Below, piece after piece: positions 22,515-33,413 of a stretch of 64,000 nt of DNA; within the stretch, counting starts at the first letter, position 1; each line of letters starts with the position of its first letter. A program made the translations under genes and the position numbers. Source of the DNA: Gigaspora rosea (lineage: Eukaryota > Glomeromycota > Glomeromycetes > Diversisporales > Gigasporaceae); NCBI GenBank assembly GCA_003550325.1, contig QKWP01000073.1:256233-320232 (forward strand), written 5' to 3'. The notes under the pieces are model-generated. The model saw nothing but the letters and a program-made list of their open reading frames with translations, did not search any database and was not told the DNA's origin.

Positions 22515-22890
22515 TAGAGGTCTGACTTGGTCAAAAAATAAGTATTCGAATATTCATTTGTTCAATATTTTTTTATTCGAATATTGTTCAAAAATTTTGA
22601 AAATATTCAATGAATATTCATTGAATATTCATTGAATATTAAATATATTTCAATTTTAAAAAATTATATAATATCTTGCTTAAATTAGCCAATAAAATTG
22701 CAAATAAATTATTAAAAAATAAAATAAAATTATAAAATATATATATATATATATATTCAATGAATATTCAATGAATATATTTAGTAAAATTTTAAATATT
22801 CGAATATTCATTTGGTGAAAAATTATATATTCGAATATTCGAATATTCAGTGAATATTCAGTGAATAGTATTCATCGAGTCAGATCTCTA
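22515..22890. mobile_element. hAT-type MITE, TAGAGGYCTGA family, copy 2
   Basis: Ends TAGAGGTCTGAC and GTCAGATCTCTA, flanked by perfect 8-bp duplication ATCTTGAG (22507-22514 and 22891-22898). The 376-bp body is dominated by AATATTCATTGAATATT and ATATTCGAATATTC palindromes. Inserted in the Helitron coding region. Confidence 0.88.
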
Positions 22891-23399
22891 ATCTTGAGTG
22901 CATGTATATTGAGGAATGTTATTTTTGAAGAGATGGATTGGAAGGATTTGAACAGATGGTTCTGATGTAATTATAGGGTAATGAAAAATTCTCCAGGTAG
23001 CTTCCGAAGCAGATAAGTATCTTCTATTAATATAGTCGTTAAATTCATTAATATGTTGATTAATTGTAGAATTGGTATTTGTTGTTTGATTATTAGGTTG
23101 ATTAGAATTGAATTCGGTGGGTGTGTTGTTTATAGTGAACTTTACATAATCGGGGCCTTTGAAAAGGTATTTGTATAGATACATAAATAAATAAACAGTC
23201 GAAGCGACTTCAAATTATTATGGCATTCTAATTTTAATATTAATATGGGCTATATGGCACAACCCATAAGTTCTCTTGTGTACAACGGCGATATTGTACA
23301 AAACTTTTTTCATTAATATACGTTTTTGGAGTTACCGGTTTTGGGTATTGGTAAATATATTTGTTGTTTCGAAGACAGCGTGATGAATCTTGTTTATTA

Positions 23400-24043
23400 T
23401 CCTTTAGATTGTAGTAGAACACAGGCAAAATTGTCTGCGTTTTTGCACTTTTTTAGCTCTGATTTACTTTTTTAAAATACTAAAATAATTAAATAAAACT
23501 TTGTACAATTATATTTGAAAATAAGGATTACTTTTTTGCAAAATTAGTTTTTATATTATAAGAAAATAAATTATAGTTACATATAAGCTGAAAATAGATA
23601 ATTTTAAGAAAAAATTTTTTTAAAAAATTTTATTACAATTTTTCTGCGATCTTATTTAGTTTTAGTTTTAGAACTATAGTTCTTAAGACAATATTGTAGT
23701 TTATATAAAGGATGACAACTTTCATTATTGCAACTTTAATGATTTACTTGTAAAAATTAAGACTTGTATTAGAAGTAAAGATTTTTTTTATAGACGGGAA
23801 CATATAAAATTTGAAAAAATCTAAAGAAAAATTTTAATAGTAAAAATGCCAATACAAGAACTTTAAACATTTATTATATTAAAGTTTTCTAATGATTTTA
23901 AAAAAATTTTATAACAAAGTTACTAAAACAAAACTTAAAGAATATTTTTTACTTAGAAAAGATATGGCTAAAATCAATATTTAAAATTTTATTAAAAATT
24001 TTAAAATACGCAGGCAAATTTGCCTGTGTTACAATCTAAGGGA
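23400..24043. mobile_element. 644-bp TA-flanked TIR element, copy B
   Basis: Same length and interior as copy A (18681-19324). Ends TCCTTTAGATTGTAGTAGA and GTGTTACAATCTAAGGGA with TA flanks (23398-23399, 24044-24045). It lies in the Helitron Rep region, directly beside the next insertion. Confidence 0.85.
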
Positions 24044-24045
24044 TA

Positions 24046-25113
24046 CATATGGGCGGATTTGTTTCCACTCAATATTGTCACAAATTCGGTTTTATCACAT
24101 ATGATAATCAAAACATGACCATTAACCAATCAAATTAATAACGTGACATTTGTTAATCAAAAAATATGATTAAAATCAATTTCAAACGATTTATTAAATT
24201 ATTTATTATCAGCGAAGCTTTATTTAATTATATATTTTTAAATAGTAATTCGACTTTATATTTCTGTCATCACCATCTACTAGAGACGCATTTCAACTTT
24301 TAGCTTATATTAAATTAAACAATATCGCTCATATATATTTGATCTAAATCACATTAACACAACTACTATAAAATTATAATACACAAAATATAAAATACTA
24401 TTAATTAAAATAATTAAAGATTATCTAAAACGTCTAGTATTTTTTTGTTGACTATATCTAGTAAACTAATGTTTTAGTTTTGAGATTAGTGAATATTAAT
24501 ACAAAGTAAAAAAATTATCAATTTTGTAAGGTCTTAGTGAATGAATATAAACATGGAAATTCATACCACAATACCGAAACTATTCTTGTATTCTGAAATA
24601 ACTATTCTTGTTTGTAAAGATCTTTGCCACATACTGCGCATGGCCCCGTTGTCTATATTCTTTTTTATTCGTGCTTAAATTTCTATCAAATAAAACCAAC
24701 TCAGTATAATGTTTATAACAAAGTTGATAGTACAAACCAAGTTCAGCGTTTAAATTCTGAGCAGCAGGGTTTTGCATAGCTTTAAGTAAGAGTTTTGGTA
24801 TTAGTTTACGAAACTTTTCTCTGCCACATACTGCACAGGGTCCCGTATTTTTATGTTGTGATTCCTTTGACATCGTCACTAATAAGTTTTTATTCTTGCG
24901 GGATCTCAAAAAACCGTTGCAGGATCCCTGAAACTAAGGTCTTGGCGAATATAAATGTGAAATTTCCAACTGTCATATTTTTAGAAAAAAAGTTTAGCTC
25001 TATTTTTACAAAACCCTAAATATTTACTATTGTATTTAATAAATCAACCAATCAATGTTAATTTTACAATAATCACATTTTTTGTCGATTGGAAATAAAT
25101 CCACCCATTTGAT
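24046..25113. mobile_element. ~1.07 kb TIR element carrying a small zinc-motif ORF
   Basis: CATATGGGCGGATTTGTTTC at the left is mirrored by GAAATAAATCCACCCATTTG at the right. The element separates the Helitron motifs at 25119-25265 from those at 23398-23240, so it is an insertion. It carries the ORF at 24580-24873. Boundaries are approximate and no target duplication was confirmed. Confidence 0.6.
24580..24873 (-). CDS. Small cysteine-motif protein inside a TIR element
   Basis: Not recognised. From the ATG at 24873 the frame gives 97 residues beginning MSKESQHKNTGPCAVCG. It contains a CxxC pair (GPCAVCG), then LNAELGLYYQLCYKHYTEL. A second GPCAVCG stretch is visible near 24632-24650 but in another frame, so the gene may once have held two similar cysteine repeats and has since suffered a frameshift. 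The paired CxxC suggests a zinc-binding module. The frame can be extended upstream without an ATG. It lies on the minus strand in a non-autonomous TIR element, so it is most likely a captured host fragment; no expression signal is visible. Confidence 0.4.
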   Translation of the reverse strand: MSKESQHKNTGPCAVCGREKFRKLIPKLLLKAMQNPAAQNLNAELGLYYQLCYKHYTELVLFDRNLSTNKKEYRQRGHAQYVAKIFTNKNSYFRIQE

Positions 25114-26360
25114 ATCATATATTTCTCAACCAATTCTCTTAAACGTGAAATTTTTCGCAGGGCAGTTCTGCTGATATGATTTTGTTTATTTGATTAATAG
25201 GGAGTTCCAGGTGAACTTGTATTACTATATGGGCATGCGGAAATCCACGTTTTTGGAATTTAATCACATCAACAATATATATAATTTTTCCAAAATGTAT
25301 GCGTATTAATTCTTTAAATTTTTTTAAATGCGAATAAAATGAGCATACTACAATAGGAGCAATTTCTAATGCATTTTATCTAGGTTGTAGTCGCAATTTA
25401 ATTTCATTCCAATTTGGGTTAGTAGTCATTATAACGAAGAAGCTCAGTTTTTCTCGACAGCATATAAGAGCAAGAGCATTTGCACGTGAAACAAACACCA
25501 TCTTTTGAACCTAAAAAGAATGCTGAAAGGTGTAAATCTCCTTCTTCATCTTCATCATTTCATTTTCAAAGTCTTCAACGATAATGTTGGTCCGATTTGA
25601 TCGTTCATTTATTTTTTTTTCTTATTAAGCTTTTTTTTTTTGTCAATATATAATTCAAATGTTCTTCTTCAACACGTGAATACATGTCAACTAATTACTC
25701 TGAGATTAATCTCCCAAATATTAGAAATCGTTGTTCATGCAATAAATGGCATCGGTACCAATTAATTTGAGATAAATTATATTGATTATTGATATGCCAC
25801 CCCAGTGTACCATGTGGAAAAAATAAGGGATACTGTAAGGGTTCATATTGCACGCTATGATTGTTTATAAATTTGGGAGCAATATCCGAATTATACCATA
25901 TAGCAACACTACGCGGGTGTATGTTAACAATATTATTTGTGTGCATAATCGCGGCAACCTCGCCTATAGATGTATTTTTTCTCGTAGTTCTAGCATTGCA
26001 TTGCGTGAAAAATTTCGTTGAAAAATTATCAGTAAATTTATATAAGGATTATTTTCATTTAACACAGATTAAACTATTAAAATCCATTCATTTGGTATTT
26101 TTCTATTCTTAGCTGCAGCGTATCGTTTTTGTTCATCATATATATACCAATGTAATGAATGATTGAGCGTATCTATAGGCAAAATACGATGATAGGTGCA
26201 TCCTGTAATGCATACTGAAGATGGTGCTAGAAGTATTACAAATTGGCCTTGTACTCTAATTGCTGTGAATGAAAAAAGTGCATTTAATTTTTGTGAAAGA
26301 TTGCTACATGTGGGATTAATGAGGATATTATTCATATTTTCAGAATAGGGTGGAAACAAT

Positions 26361-26981
26361 GTATTATGCGTTTTCTACGGTTGCACCAAAATTCAGATAA
26401 TTCACCTGTGAGCAGCATTGTTTGACAATACTAACATTTTTGATTCTATGATAAAATGAAAGGCATCAAAACAGTATAATATAAGTTATCTAAAATATTC
26501 TACTAAGAAGCATTTTTAGCTATAGCGATGTCGTTAAACATATTTTTCATATTTCTTTATGCATATTTATATCTATTTTATTTATTTTTTTTATTATAAA
26601 AAAGTTAATATAAGTTGTAATTTAAATATATATAAGTAAATTATATCATTATTATCAAAGGTAATTATTATAATGAAATTTAGTTTAAAATATTTTTTTT
26701 AATATCTTTTTTTTCGCAAGTATGATGTAATATATTTAATTCAAATTTGATTTAAAATTTTAGTCTATTTTAATTCAATTCAATTTTATTTATTATTCTA
26801 TTTAATTTAATTATAGTTATTTTATTTTTTCGATTTTATTGTTTATTATTTAATTTATTCAAATTCAATTTTATTTATTATTTTAAAACAACATATAATA
26901 TATGCATATATAATAAATAATAAAAAATTTAAATTCATGTTGTTTATTAAAATCTATGATCTAAAAACAGATAATATTAAA
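26361..26981. other. AT-rich intergenic sequence
   Basis: 26361-26470 may be the further N-terminal part of the Helitron reading frame, too decayed to follow. The rest is AATTTAATTT-rich without features. Confidence 0.4.
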
Positions 26982-27760
26982 GTTATAAAATGGTAATTTT
27001 TACAATTTTTTTATTTGCTATTATTAATTATTTTATTACCTGCATTGTGCAATTGCCATTTGCTAATTTAATCTTGAGATCAGTATGTGGTACTTCTTAC
27101 AATACGAAATACAAAAAAAGAATAAAATCATAAGTTTCTATATTTAGATAAGTTTACTCACGATCTTTTAACTACAAAAATATTTTCAAATATCTTACTT
27201 TATTCATATATACAATTGGTTCAATGCCCATGATATGAATTCATAATATCTTTTACACATAATCAGCTTAGCATATAATTTGCGTAATTTTTACAAATTG
27301 TATGTAATATTACGTCTGTTTTTTACCACGAAAAACTAAACCATTACCATGTTTATATAAGTTATAAAATGGTAATTTTTACATTTATATTAAATTTTTT
27401 TATATGCTATTATTAATTATTTTATTATCTGCATTGTGCAATTGTCATTTGCCAATTTAATCTTGAGATCTGCATATGGTACTTCTTACAATATGAAAAA
27501 GAATAAATTCATAAGTTTCCATATTTGGTTAATTTAAACTATAAAAATTACTCATGATTTTCCAACTACAGAAATATTTTCAAATACTTTACCTTATTCA
27601 TATACACAATTGTTTCAATGCATTATAAAATGAATTCATAATATATTTTACACGTAACTAACTTAGCATTTAATTTGCGTAATTTTCATAAATCATATGT
27701 AATATTACATCTGTTTTTCACTATAAAAAACTAAACCATTAACATGTTTATATAAGTAAA
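26982..27760. repeat. Tandem duplication, 379-bp period, two copies
   Basis: GTTATAAAATGGTAATTTTT starts at 26982 and again at 27361. The two units align throughout (TGCATTGTGCAATTG, TTAATCTTGAGATC, CTAAACCATTA). A third, shorter, degraded unit follows to ~27880 (CATATAATTTGCGTAATTTT). No coding potential. Confidence 0.85.
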
Positions 27761-27880
27761 TCATTCTAACAAACTATAGAATGAATTTATGCTATGCTTT
27801 GTACGTAATTAAGCTATCATATAATTTGCGTAATTTTTACCAAGTCATATGTATTATTACATTTGATTCTCTTCACAAAT

Positions 27881-28183
27881 GCTTCGTATGAGATTAAAGT
27901 TATAACCTTTGTTATTTTCACAAAGTTATATGCATTACTGCGTCTGATTTCCATCACTAGAAATCAACTATTACTAATTATACTTTCATAAGAATTTTGC
28001 TTAAACAGTTTATCTACGCAAAAAAGTACACAATAAAATATTGCTTTTTGTTTTTTTTTATTACTATATCTGATTTATATTATGAAAATAAGCTATTACA
28101 AATATAATACCTGATGATTTTTTTCAAACACACTACTCATGCAAAACGTGTGCGATAGATTATCCCTTTCTGTTTTTTTTATT
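27881..28183. other. AT-rich intergenic sequence
   Basis: No feature beyond further weak copies of the preceding tandem unit. Confidence 0.35.
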
Positions 28184-28335
28184 AAAAAAAAAAACTACAA
28201 GCATGCTTACATAGCCAAATGCACAACTATGCAAGATTAACCAATCGAATCACATACGTATGTAAAAAAAAAAAACCGGCAAGCATAATTACATAAGCAC
28301 AAATATGCAAGATTAACCAATCGAATCGCATAAAG
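28184..28335. repeat. Tandem pair, ~76-bp period
   Basis: Poly(A) followed by CAAGCATNNTTACATA and GCAAGATTAACCAATCGAAT, the latter at 28231 and 28307. Two copies. Confidence 0.75.
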
Positions 28336-28846
28336 AGAACATTTGTATACAAGCATTATTTTATAATATTAGGAATAGCCAATCAGGTGATTTGTTGATC
28401 AAAAAATAAACTCTAAAAAAATTTTTTACATATATGTAAAAAAAGGCCCAAAAAACAAAATCAGCCCATATGCTTTTTTTTATTGTCATAAAATAAATTG
28501 TGTTTTAGTAATCAGTTTTCACTTTAACTTATATGAAAAATAAAAAAAAGGGCTCTATTGCTTTAAAGAGAATGTTAAAAAGAATCTAATAAATATAATT
28601 TCACATGCATCTCATGAATAGTTCAGGAGTTATTTCAATTTAAAAATTTTATATGTTTTTGTTATTAAACAAAATGATCGACAAAAAATCTTTATTAGTA
28701 AAATTTAATATATATGTAGATCATATGACATTTCACACCCTATTGTCACATGCTAATTAGCCAATCAAATTGTAAAAAAAAATTAAAATCAAAGACTTCT
28801 AAATATTTATAATACATTATACCTACATAAACCAACTACCACATTT

Positions 28847-29157
28847 GGGGGTAGGCTAAAGCCAGGTACATCACGAAATTACCCGATATATAACCCGGAT
28901 CAGTCCGAACAAAACAAAGCGAGACGGCAAAGACAAAAACACGAAATATATAAAAAATGGCTATCCAAACCGTCTTGTTTGACTAAGTAAAAGTGTCGGA
29001 AATGCGATTTTACTATATAAAAACCACCTTCTAACCCAACCCTAACCCAACCCTAACCCTAACCCTAACTTAACCCTAATTAAAAAATCAAAAAATCGAA
29101 AAAATCGGGTAATCTCGTGATGTACCTGGCTTTAGCCATCCCCCCTTTAACGGATCC
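28847..29157. mobile_element. TIR element upstream of MED22
   Basis: GGCTAAAGCCAGGTACATCA (28854-28873) and its inverse near 29117-29137 form long inverted repeats. CCACATTT flanks it on both sides (28839-28846 and 29158-29165), an 8-bp duplication if the left tip has lost ~12 bp relative to the right. The centre holds an AACCCTAACCC-like tract. It ends ~285 bp before the MED22 start codon. Confidence 0.6.
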
Positions 29158-29441
29158 CCACATTTGTAACAAAAAAAAAAAAAACCAAATAACAAAGTTA
29201 AATACCTGTTATTCATATATTCAACTTTTAACGCATACGCTTATCTAAATTTTACACTTATATCCTCTAAATTGTTGTTTTAGCTTTTTTTTTTTTTGCA
29301 CAACAAACGCAACGTTGAAATCCTGCATTAAACTGCTACGAATATTAATCACTTGGGTTGCCACGTTACCAAATTGGAAACTTATCACTGTATTTATACA
29401 AATCGATAGATAATTCTCTGTGACCCACATCTTTTTTCCAA

Positions 29442-30111
29442 ATGCAACGTCCAACCACTACAACAACCACAGCTACACAAAACATTTTTTTCTCAAATTT
29501 AGAAGAGGATTTGAATAAAAAGCTTGATAACGAAATTGAACAACTTACTACAAGTTTTCGCGATATTGTGAAAGAATCAGGATTTTATGCGTCTGCTCGA
29601 ATACCTAATAGAGATAATGACAGTAGGGTACTTGTGCAATATTGATTTTATACATAATTTAAGGAAATAAATAGTCTTTACGTTTTTATGTCTTTTTTTA
29701 TAATACAAAAGAGTAATTTTTGATCAATATATTCAAGGAAGTTGAAAAAGACGAGTATCGAAATGCTCTGGACGAATATGTTTGTGAGCTACGAGCCGCA
29801 AATATGGTAACAATAAATTTTTAACAAACACTTTTATTTGAGTATTAATTAACAAATTTTATTTTGGATTAAAGGTTCGGGCATGTGAAACTCTTCTAAC
29901 CTTAACACATGACTTAAAAACAACTTTATTACTAAACGACACGCAAACATTAATGCAACTACGCGAAAGTAGGAAAAACGCGTTGAATGCTAGAACCCAA
30001 AAGATTAAACATAAAATTATACAACTTAATGATGCGGTTAGTGAAGCAATCTGGGAGATGGAATGTGTGTTGGGCGGGAGCCAGGTGCGTAGTGGTAATG
30101 GTACAATATAA
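29442..30111 (+). CDS. MED22: Mediator complex subunit 22 (Med22/Srb6)
   Basis: Small nuclear subunit of the Mediator head module, which links activators to RNA polymerase II. Three exons: 29442-29627, 29738-29806 and 29875-30111, with GT-AG introns of 110 and 68 nt, all phase 0. The 163-residue product falls within the family range as I recall it. Exon 1 carries the family start LNKKLDNEIEQLTTSFRDIV (about residues 24-43). Exon 2 reads EVEKDEYRNALDEYVCELRA. Exon 3 begins VRACETLLTLTHDLK...LLLND, the helical region typical of Med22, and stays in frame to the stop. The ATG at 29442 is followed by a threonine-rich tail, as expected for an unstructured N-terminus. The gene is convergent with the carrier gene. 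Identification is from family memory. Confidence 0.93.
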
Positions 30112-30290
30112 AGATGATTTGAAGGCGAATCTGACTTTTATAGATAGCATTCTGGGAAGATAATAGACTTCTTTTTTTTTCTTTTTTTTTTTTTATAGTG
30201 AAATAATGGAATTAATCATATTTATAAAGCTTTATTGATTCGCGGTAGAAGCAATATTTGTAATAATAATATCCTGTTCCGTTGGGGATT

Positions 30291-30311
30291 AGCGGAAACT
30301 TCGTTTCCGCT
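30291..30311. other. Perfect GC-rich hairpin between convergent genes
   Basis: AGCGGAAAC, a TTC loop and GTTTCCGCT: a 9-bp perfect stem. It lies in the 312-bp gap between the convergent MED22 and carrier genes. A second inverted repeat follows (AATCCTCCCATGATC, inverse near 30370). It may be a transposon tip or a 3'-end signal. Confidence 0.55.
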
Positions 30312-30423
30312 TATTTACATACGGATCAGGGTTTATTAATTAATCCTCCCATGATCTTGATATAGTGATCGTGGGATTAATTTAAATATTCACCTATGAT
30401 TCAGATTACAATAAAGAAATACA

Positions 30424-32836
30424 TTAAAATTTTTCAAAAAATCTCATCGACAATTCATACACAGTAAATGTACATCCTGCGGCAGGTAAACTAAAAATTG
30501 AGGGTATGTTCAATTATGGTTTACATTTGTTTACATATTAAATCAAGTTGATAAATTCATTAATATTTTACCTTCTTATCACTTATAATAAAATAATAAA
30601 AATAATATATTAGTAATAATTAACGATATAAACTCTTTAGAAAAAAAAAAATACATTGCTATCTTACCTGTAGGCGTAATGCCTCGCAGTAATGCCTTGG
30701 CACCTTCATTCTTATATATTGATTTGAAGGTGGTAATTACATAAAAAAATCCTTTAGGGGGATTGTGCTGATTCTGAACCTATCATTAAAATAGTTGGTT
30801 TATATGCAAACATATATTCAGTTTATTATTCAAAATGGTAATATTCCCCACCTTAGATTTGATCACGTCCAAAGGGTAACAACATGACCAATAACATATC
30901 CCTGCAAAAGATCCAGCTAGCATTAATTTCGAAGGAGATAAATTATCAGGACTACTTCCGGCTGGTGTAAGCTTCCTTTTAGCAAACTCAAACCCGGAAT
31001 AAAATCCTGCATAAGCTGGAACTTCACGTGCCACAGTAGCCCAAAATCCTCGAAACAATCCATTTCGAATTCCAAATTCTTTAATCAATTGTTGAGCACA
31101 ATCAACAGGTCCTTTATACTGAGCAACTTTGTTTGATCCATATTGAGCTTGCAATTTAATCTTCAATAATTCTACGGGAGATGAAAGAATACTATTAACT
31201 GCTCCTATTTAAATTAAAATGAACGGTTTATTAGAACTCGAGATGAGGATACGTATAATTTCATTGTAAAGATGCCAATAATTATGATTCCGAACGGCAC
31301 GCAATATTTGAGGTTGATTCATTATCTATTACTTTGAAATTTCCAGAGGCGGAAAATGATCCTCCGAGACAATGTAGATTTGATGAATAAATTTAATTAT
31401 GTTAACCATTCATTTTCTTTTATTTCGTAGAGCCTATGGAATAAAAAAAAAATAAAGCATAATCAAATTATGGCTAAAATGATTAAACTTTATTTCATCA
31501 AATTTACATAGTCTTGAAGGGTCATTTACTAGCAAAGGCCCATATCATCTATCGATTTATATATTCGATAAATGAGATTCTCTTGCCTGTTTATAAATCT
31601 TTGACTGAAAAAAATGCGTACTTTCGGAATCATACATCTGGATGCGCACGGACGGATGTGCATTTGGCCATCTTTAGAATGAGCTAAATCATTTACTACC
31701 ACGTCTATACATTTAATAATTGTGACAGCTGAAGTTGAAGTTGGTTAATGCTGAAAAATTGTCCTATATTATTGTAACATTTAAAAATTTTTGAGAACTT
31801 GTTTTTGTTAATAAAAGAGTATATGTGGATTTTAGTACTATTTTTAATGGGCTTTATTTTAAATTAGGACGCATCAATCAATTTCAGTATAGGCTGTCAC
31901 AATAATTTAGGCCAGATCAACTTGATTCTTTGTTTAACATAACAGATGAGTCAATTGAAAAACATTAATATTTATAATTAATGCTGCAATTTTATTGATT
32001 AAGTTTTAAAATGTAAGAGGTTAATTAATAAAGTGAGTATTAGTTGTCTGACCTTATTGTGGCAAAAAAAAATTATTCGCACCTGCCCCTGCACCAGCGA
32101 CCGCAATTTTGTGAAGTTCTAGTTGTTCATCGGGTAAAACTGTTTGAATAGCTTTTAAACGCGAATAAGCTGCAAAAAGTAACGCGTTTACTGCACCAAT
32201 TCCGAATAATGGACTAGCCATTCCTAAAAAATAATGTAATATTATCGTATACTGATTTGCACATAAGTTTAATGTGCGAATTAATAATAACCTTTGAAAA
32301 GGGCAAAAGGACCCTCTTTCTTGACAGTTTGTAAAAAGCAATCCATAGGACCTTTGAATCTCGTAGCTTCTAATTGTAGTCTTACTTTTACAGTATCCAG
32401 AGGCTGTCCAACAGCAACTTGTGCCTAACATATTCAAAATGAAATTTGATTTGATTCAAGTGTTAACTTCAGTCCAAAGTCTGAAATATTTCGCCAATAA
32501 AAAATAATTTCGCTGGGACGAAATAATTCGCAAAATATATAGTAATTTTGCATCTTTTTAAAAGTTCGAAATATTTCACCGGAGAAATATAGTATTTAGG
32601 ATTTGCCCGAAACACTATTAGGCTTAAAATATATAGACAAAGTTCTGCAAGTACAGACTTACCATACCACCAAAGCTAAATATTTTCAATGCTTTTAAAA
32701 ACAGACGACAAAAAAATTGGAAACGTAAAAATGGACATAATGAAACTACCAACCTCCCAGCTACAAAATCCTCCCAACCACTCTTGGATGATTTAATAGT
32801 AGCAACAACTTCAGTAACTTCTGCCACTTCTGTCAT
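30424..32836 (-). CDS. Mitochondrial carrier family (SLC25) transporter
   Basis: Inner-membrane solute carrier of 303 residues, the usual family length. Eight exons on the minus strand: 32836-32754, 32675-32663 (13 nt), 32424-32292, 32223-32083, 31204-30852, 30779-30668, 30581-30572 (10 nt) and 30490-30424; all introns are GT-AG. The three tandem repeats each show the signature Px[DE]xxKx[KR]: QPLDTVKVR, SPVELLKIK and YPLDVIKSK. Each is followed by a KG or RG in the second half-repeat. The microexons supply SFGGM before AQVAVGQPLD and VIR before SLPAAG; without them the conserved repeats would be broken. Sequence type resembles the amino-acid/carnitine carriers (Ymc1, Ort1, SLC25A20/A29), but substrate is not settled. 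The start ATG at 32836 leaves a 20-residue polar tail. Intron 4 is long (878 nt). Confidence 0.95.
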
Positions 32837-33168
32837 AGTTTCTAACAACAAAAAAAATGTATTTGTAATAATTGACTAGGACACGGATCAAAGGATTCAC
32901 GTATCAATATTCGGATTAATTTTCATTATATTTGATCCAAATATAGAAACGATTTCGATATGGTTACACGAGCACTAAAGGAATTTTTGCAGTATAGATT
33001 TTTTTTATTATACTTTTTTTAGAAAGTTCGGAGTAAATTATTTCTTGTATAAAACGTGGCAAGTTTACTTGAATTCGCTAACTTTTTTAAATTAGGATTT
33101 ACCTACTAAGTTACTGTATTTATATATATAATTTAGCGAAAGTAAAATGTAAAAGATGGCATCTATTG
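32837..33168. other. 5' flank of the carrier gene
   Basis: AT-rich upstream sequence of the minus-strand carrier. No defined promoter motif beyond AT-rich tracts. Confidence 0.35.
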
Positions 33169-33405
33169 CAGGGTTGGCAAATGACTTTTAAATGACATAA
33201 ATGATGACAAATGACAAAAATAGGTTATATTTAAAAATGAGGTTTTGTGTCACTTCGGGCAGTTTAGGATTAGTTAAATCCTAAAACACCCGAAGTTCTA
33301 ATATGTTATTTTAAATGACAAAAATAACAAATGACATATGTCATTTGTCACTAATTTGTCATTTGTCACGAAAATTTTAAATGACATTGTCATTTGCCAT
33401 CCCTG
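33169..33405. mobile_element. hAT-type MITE, CAGGGTTGGCAAATGAC family
   Basis: Ends CAGGGTTGGCAAATGAC and GTCATTTGCCATCCCTG, flanked by perfect 8-bp duplication ATCTATTG (33161-33168 and 33406-33413). CAGGG tips are a common hAT form. The body repeats AAATGACA words and has a central hairpin (CACTTCGGG...CCCGAAG). It lies ~330 bp upstream of the carrier start. Confidence 0.9.
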
Positions 33406-33413
33406 ATCTATTG

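Larger units (their letters stand above)
21255..26360 (-). pseudogene. Decayed Helitron Rep/helicase
   Basis: On the minus strand, pieces appear in the order of a Helitron RepHel protein. They are an N-terminal region (26359-26069), a segment with YEPLQYPLFFPHGTLGW (25946-25695), and the HUH nuclease motif GFPHAHIVI (~25250-25225) followed by IISAELP. After the insertions come YQYPKP...VVPYSPY (23398-23240), YLYKYLFKGPDYVKF and YLSASEATWRIFHYP (23184-22891), and the helicase region with LVAPGASKLFYLRS, GRTAHSLF and GKPFIGISDF (22165-21255). Several stops replace expected residues (near 22081, 21883 and 21699 at likely Trp codons; 21288 at a likely Arg), and the Walker A region is missing upstream of GRTAHS. 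Four later insertions break it. It would have made the rolling-circle transposase; this copy cannot. Confidence 0.88.

Noticed and set aside
28184-28335. CRISPR-like repeat-spacer pattern
   Set aside because: Only two units, with similar rather than unique spacers; a plain tandem duplication, and the genome is eukaryotic.
29245-30150. Minus-strand ORFs opposite MED22
   Set aside because: Shadows of the spliced plus-strand MED22 gene, with no conserved features.
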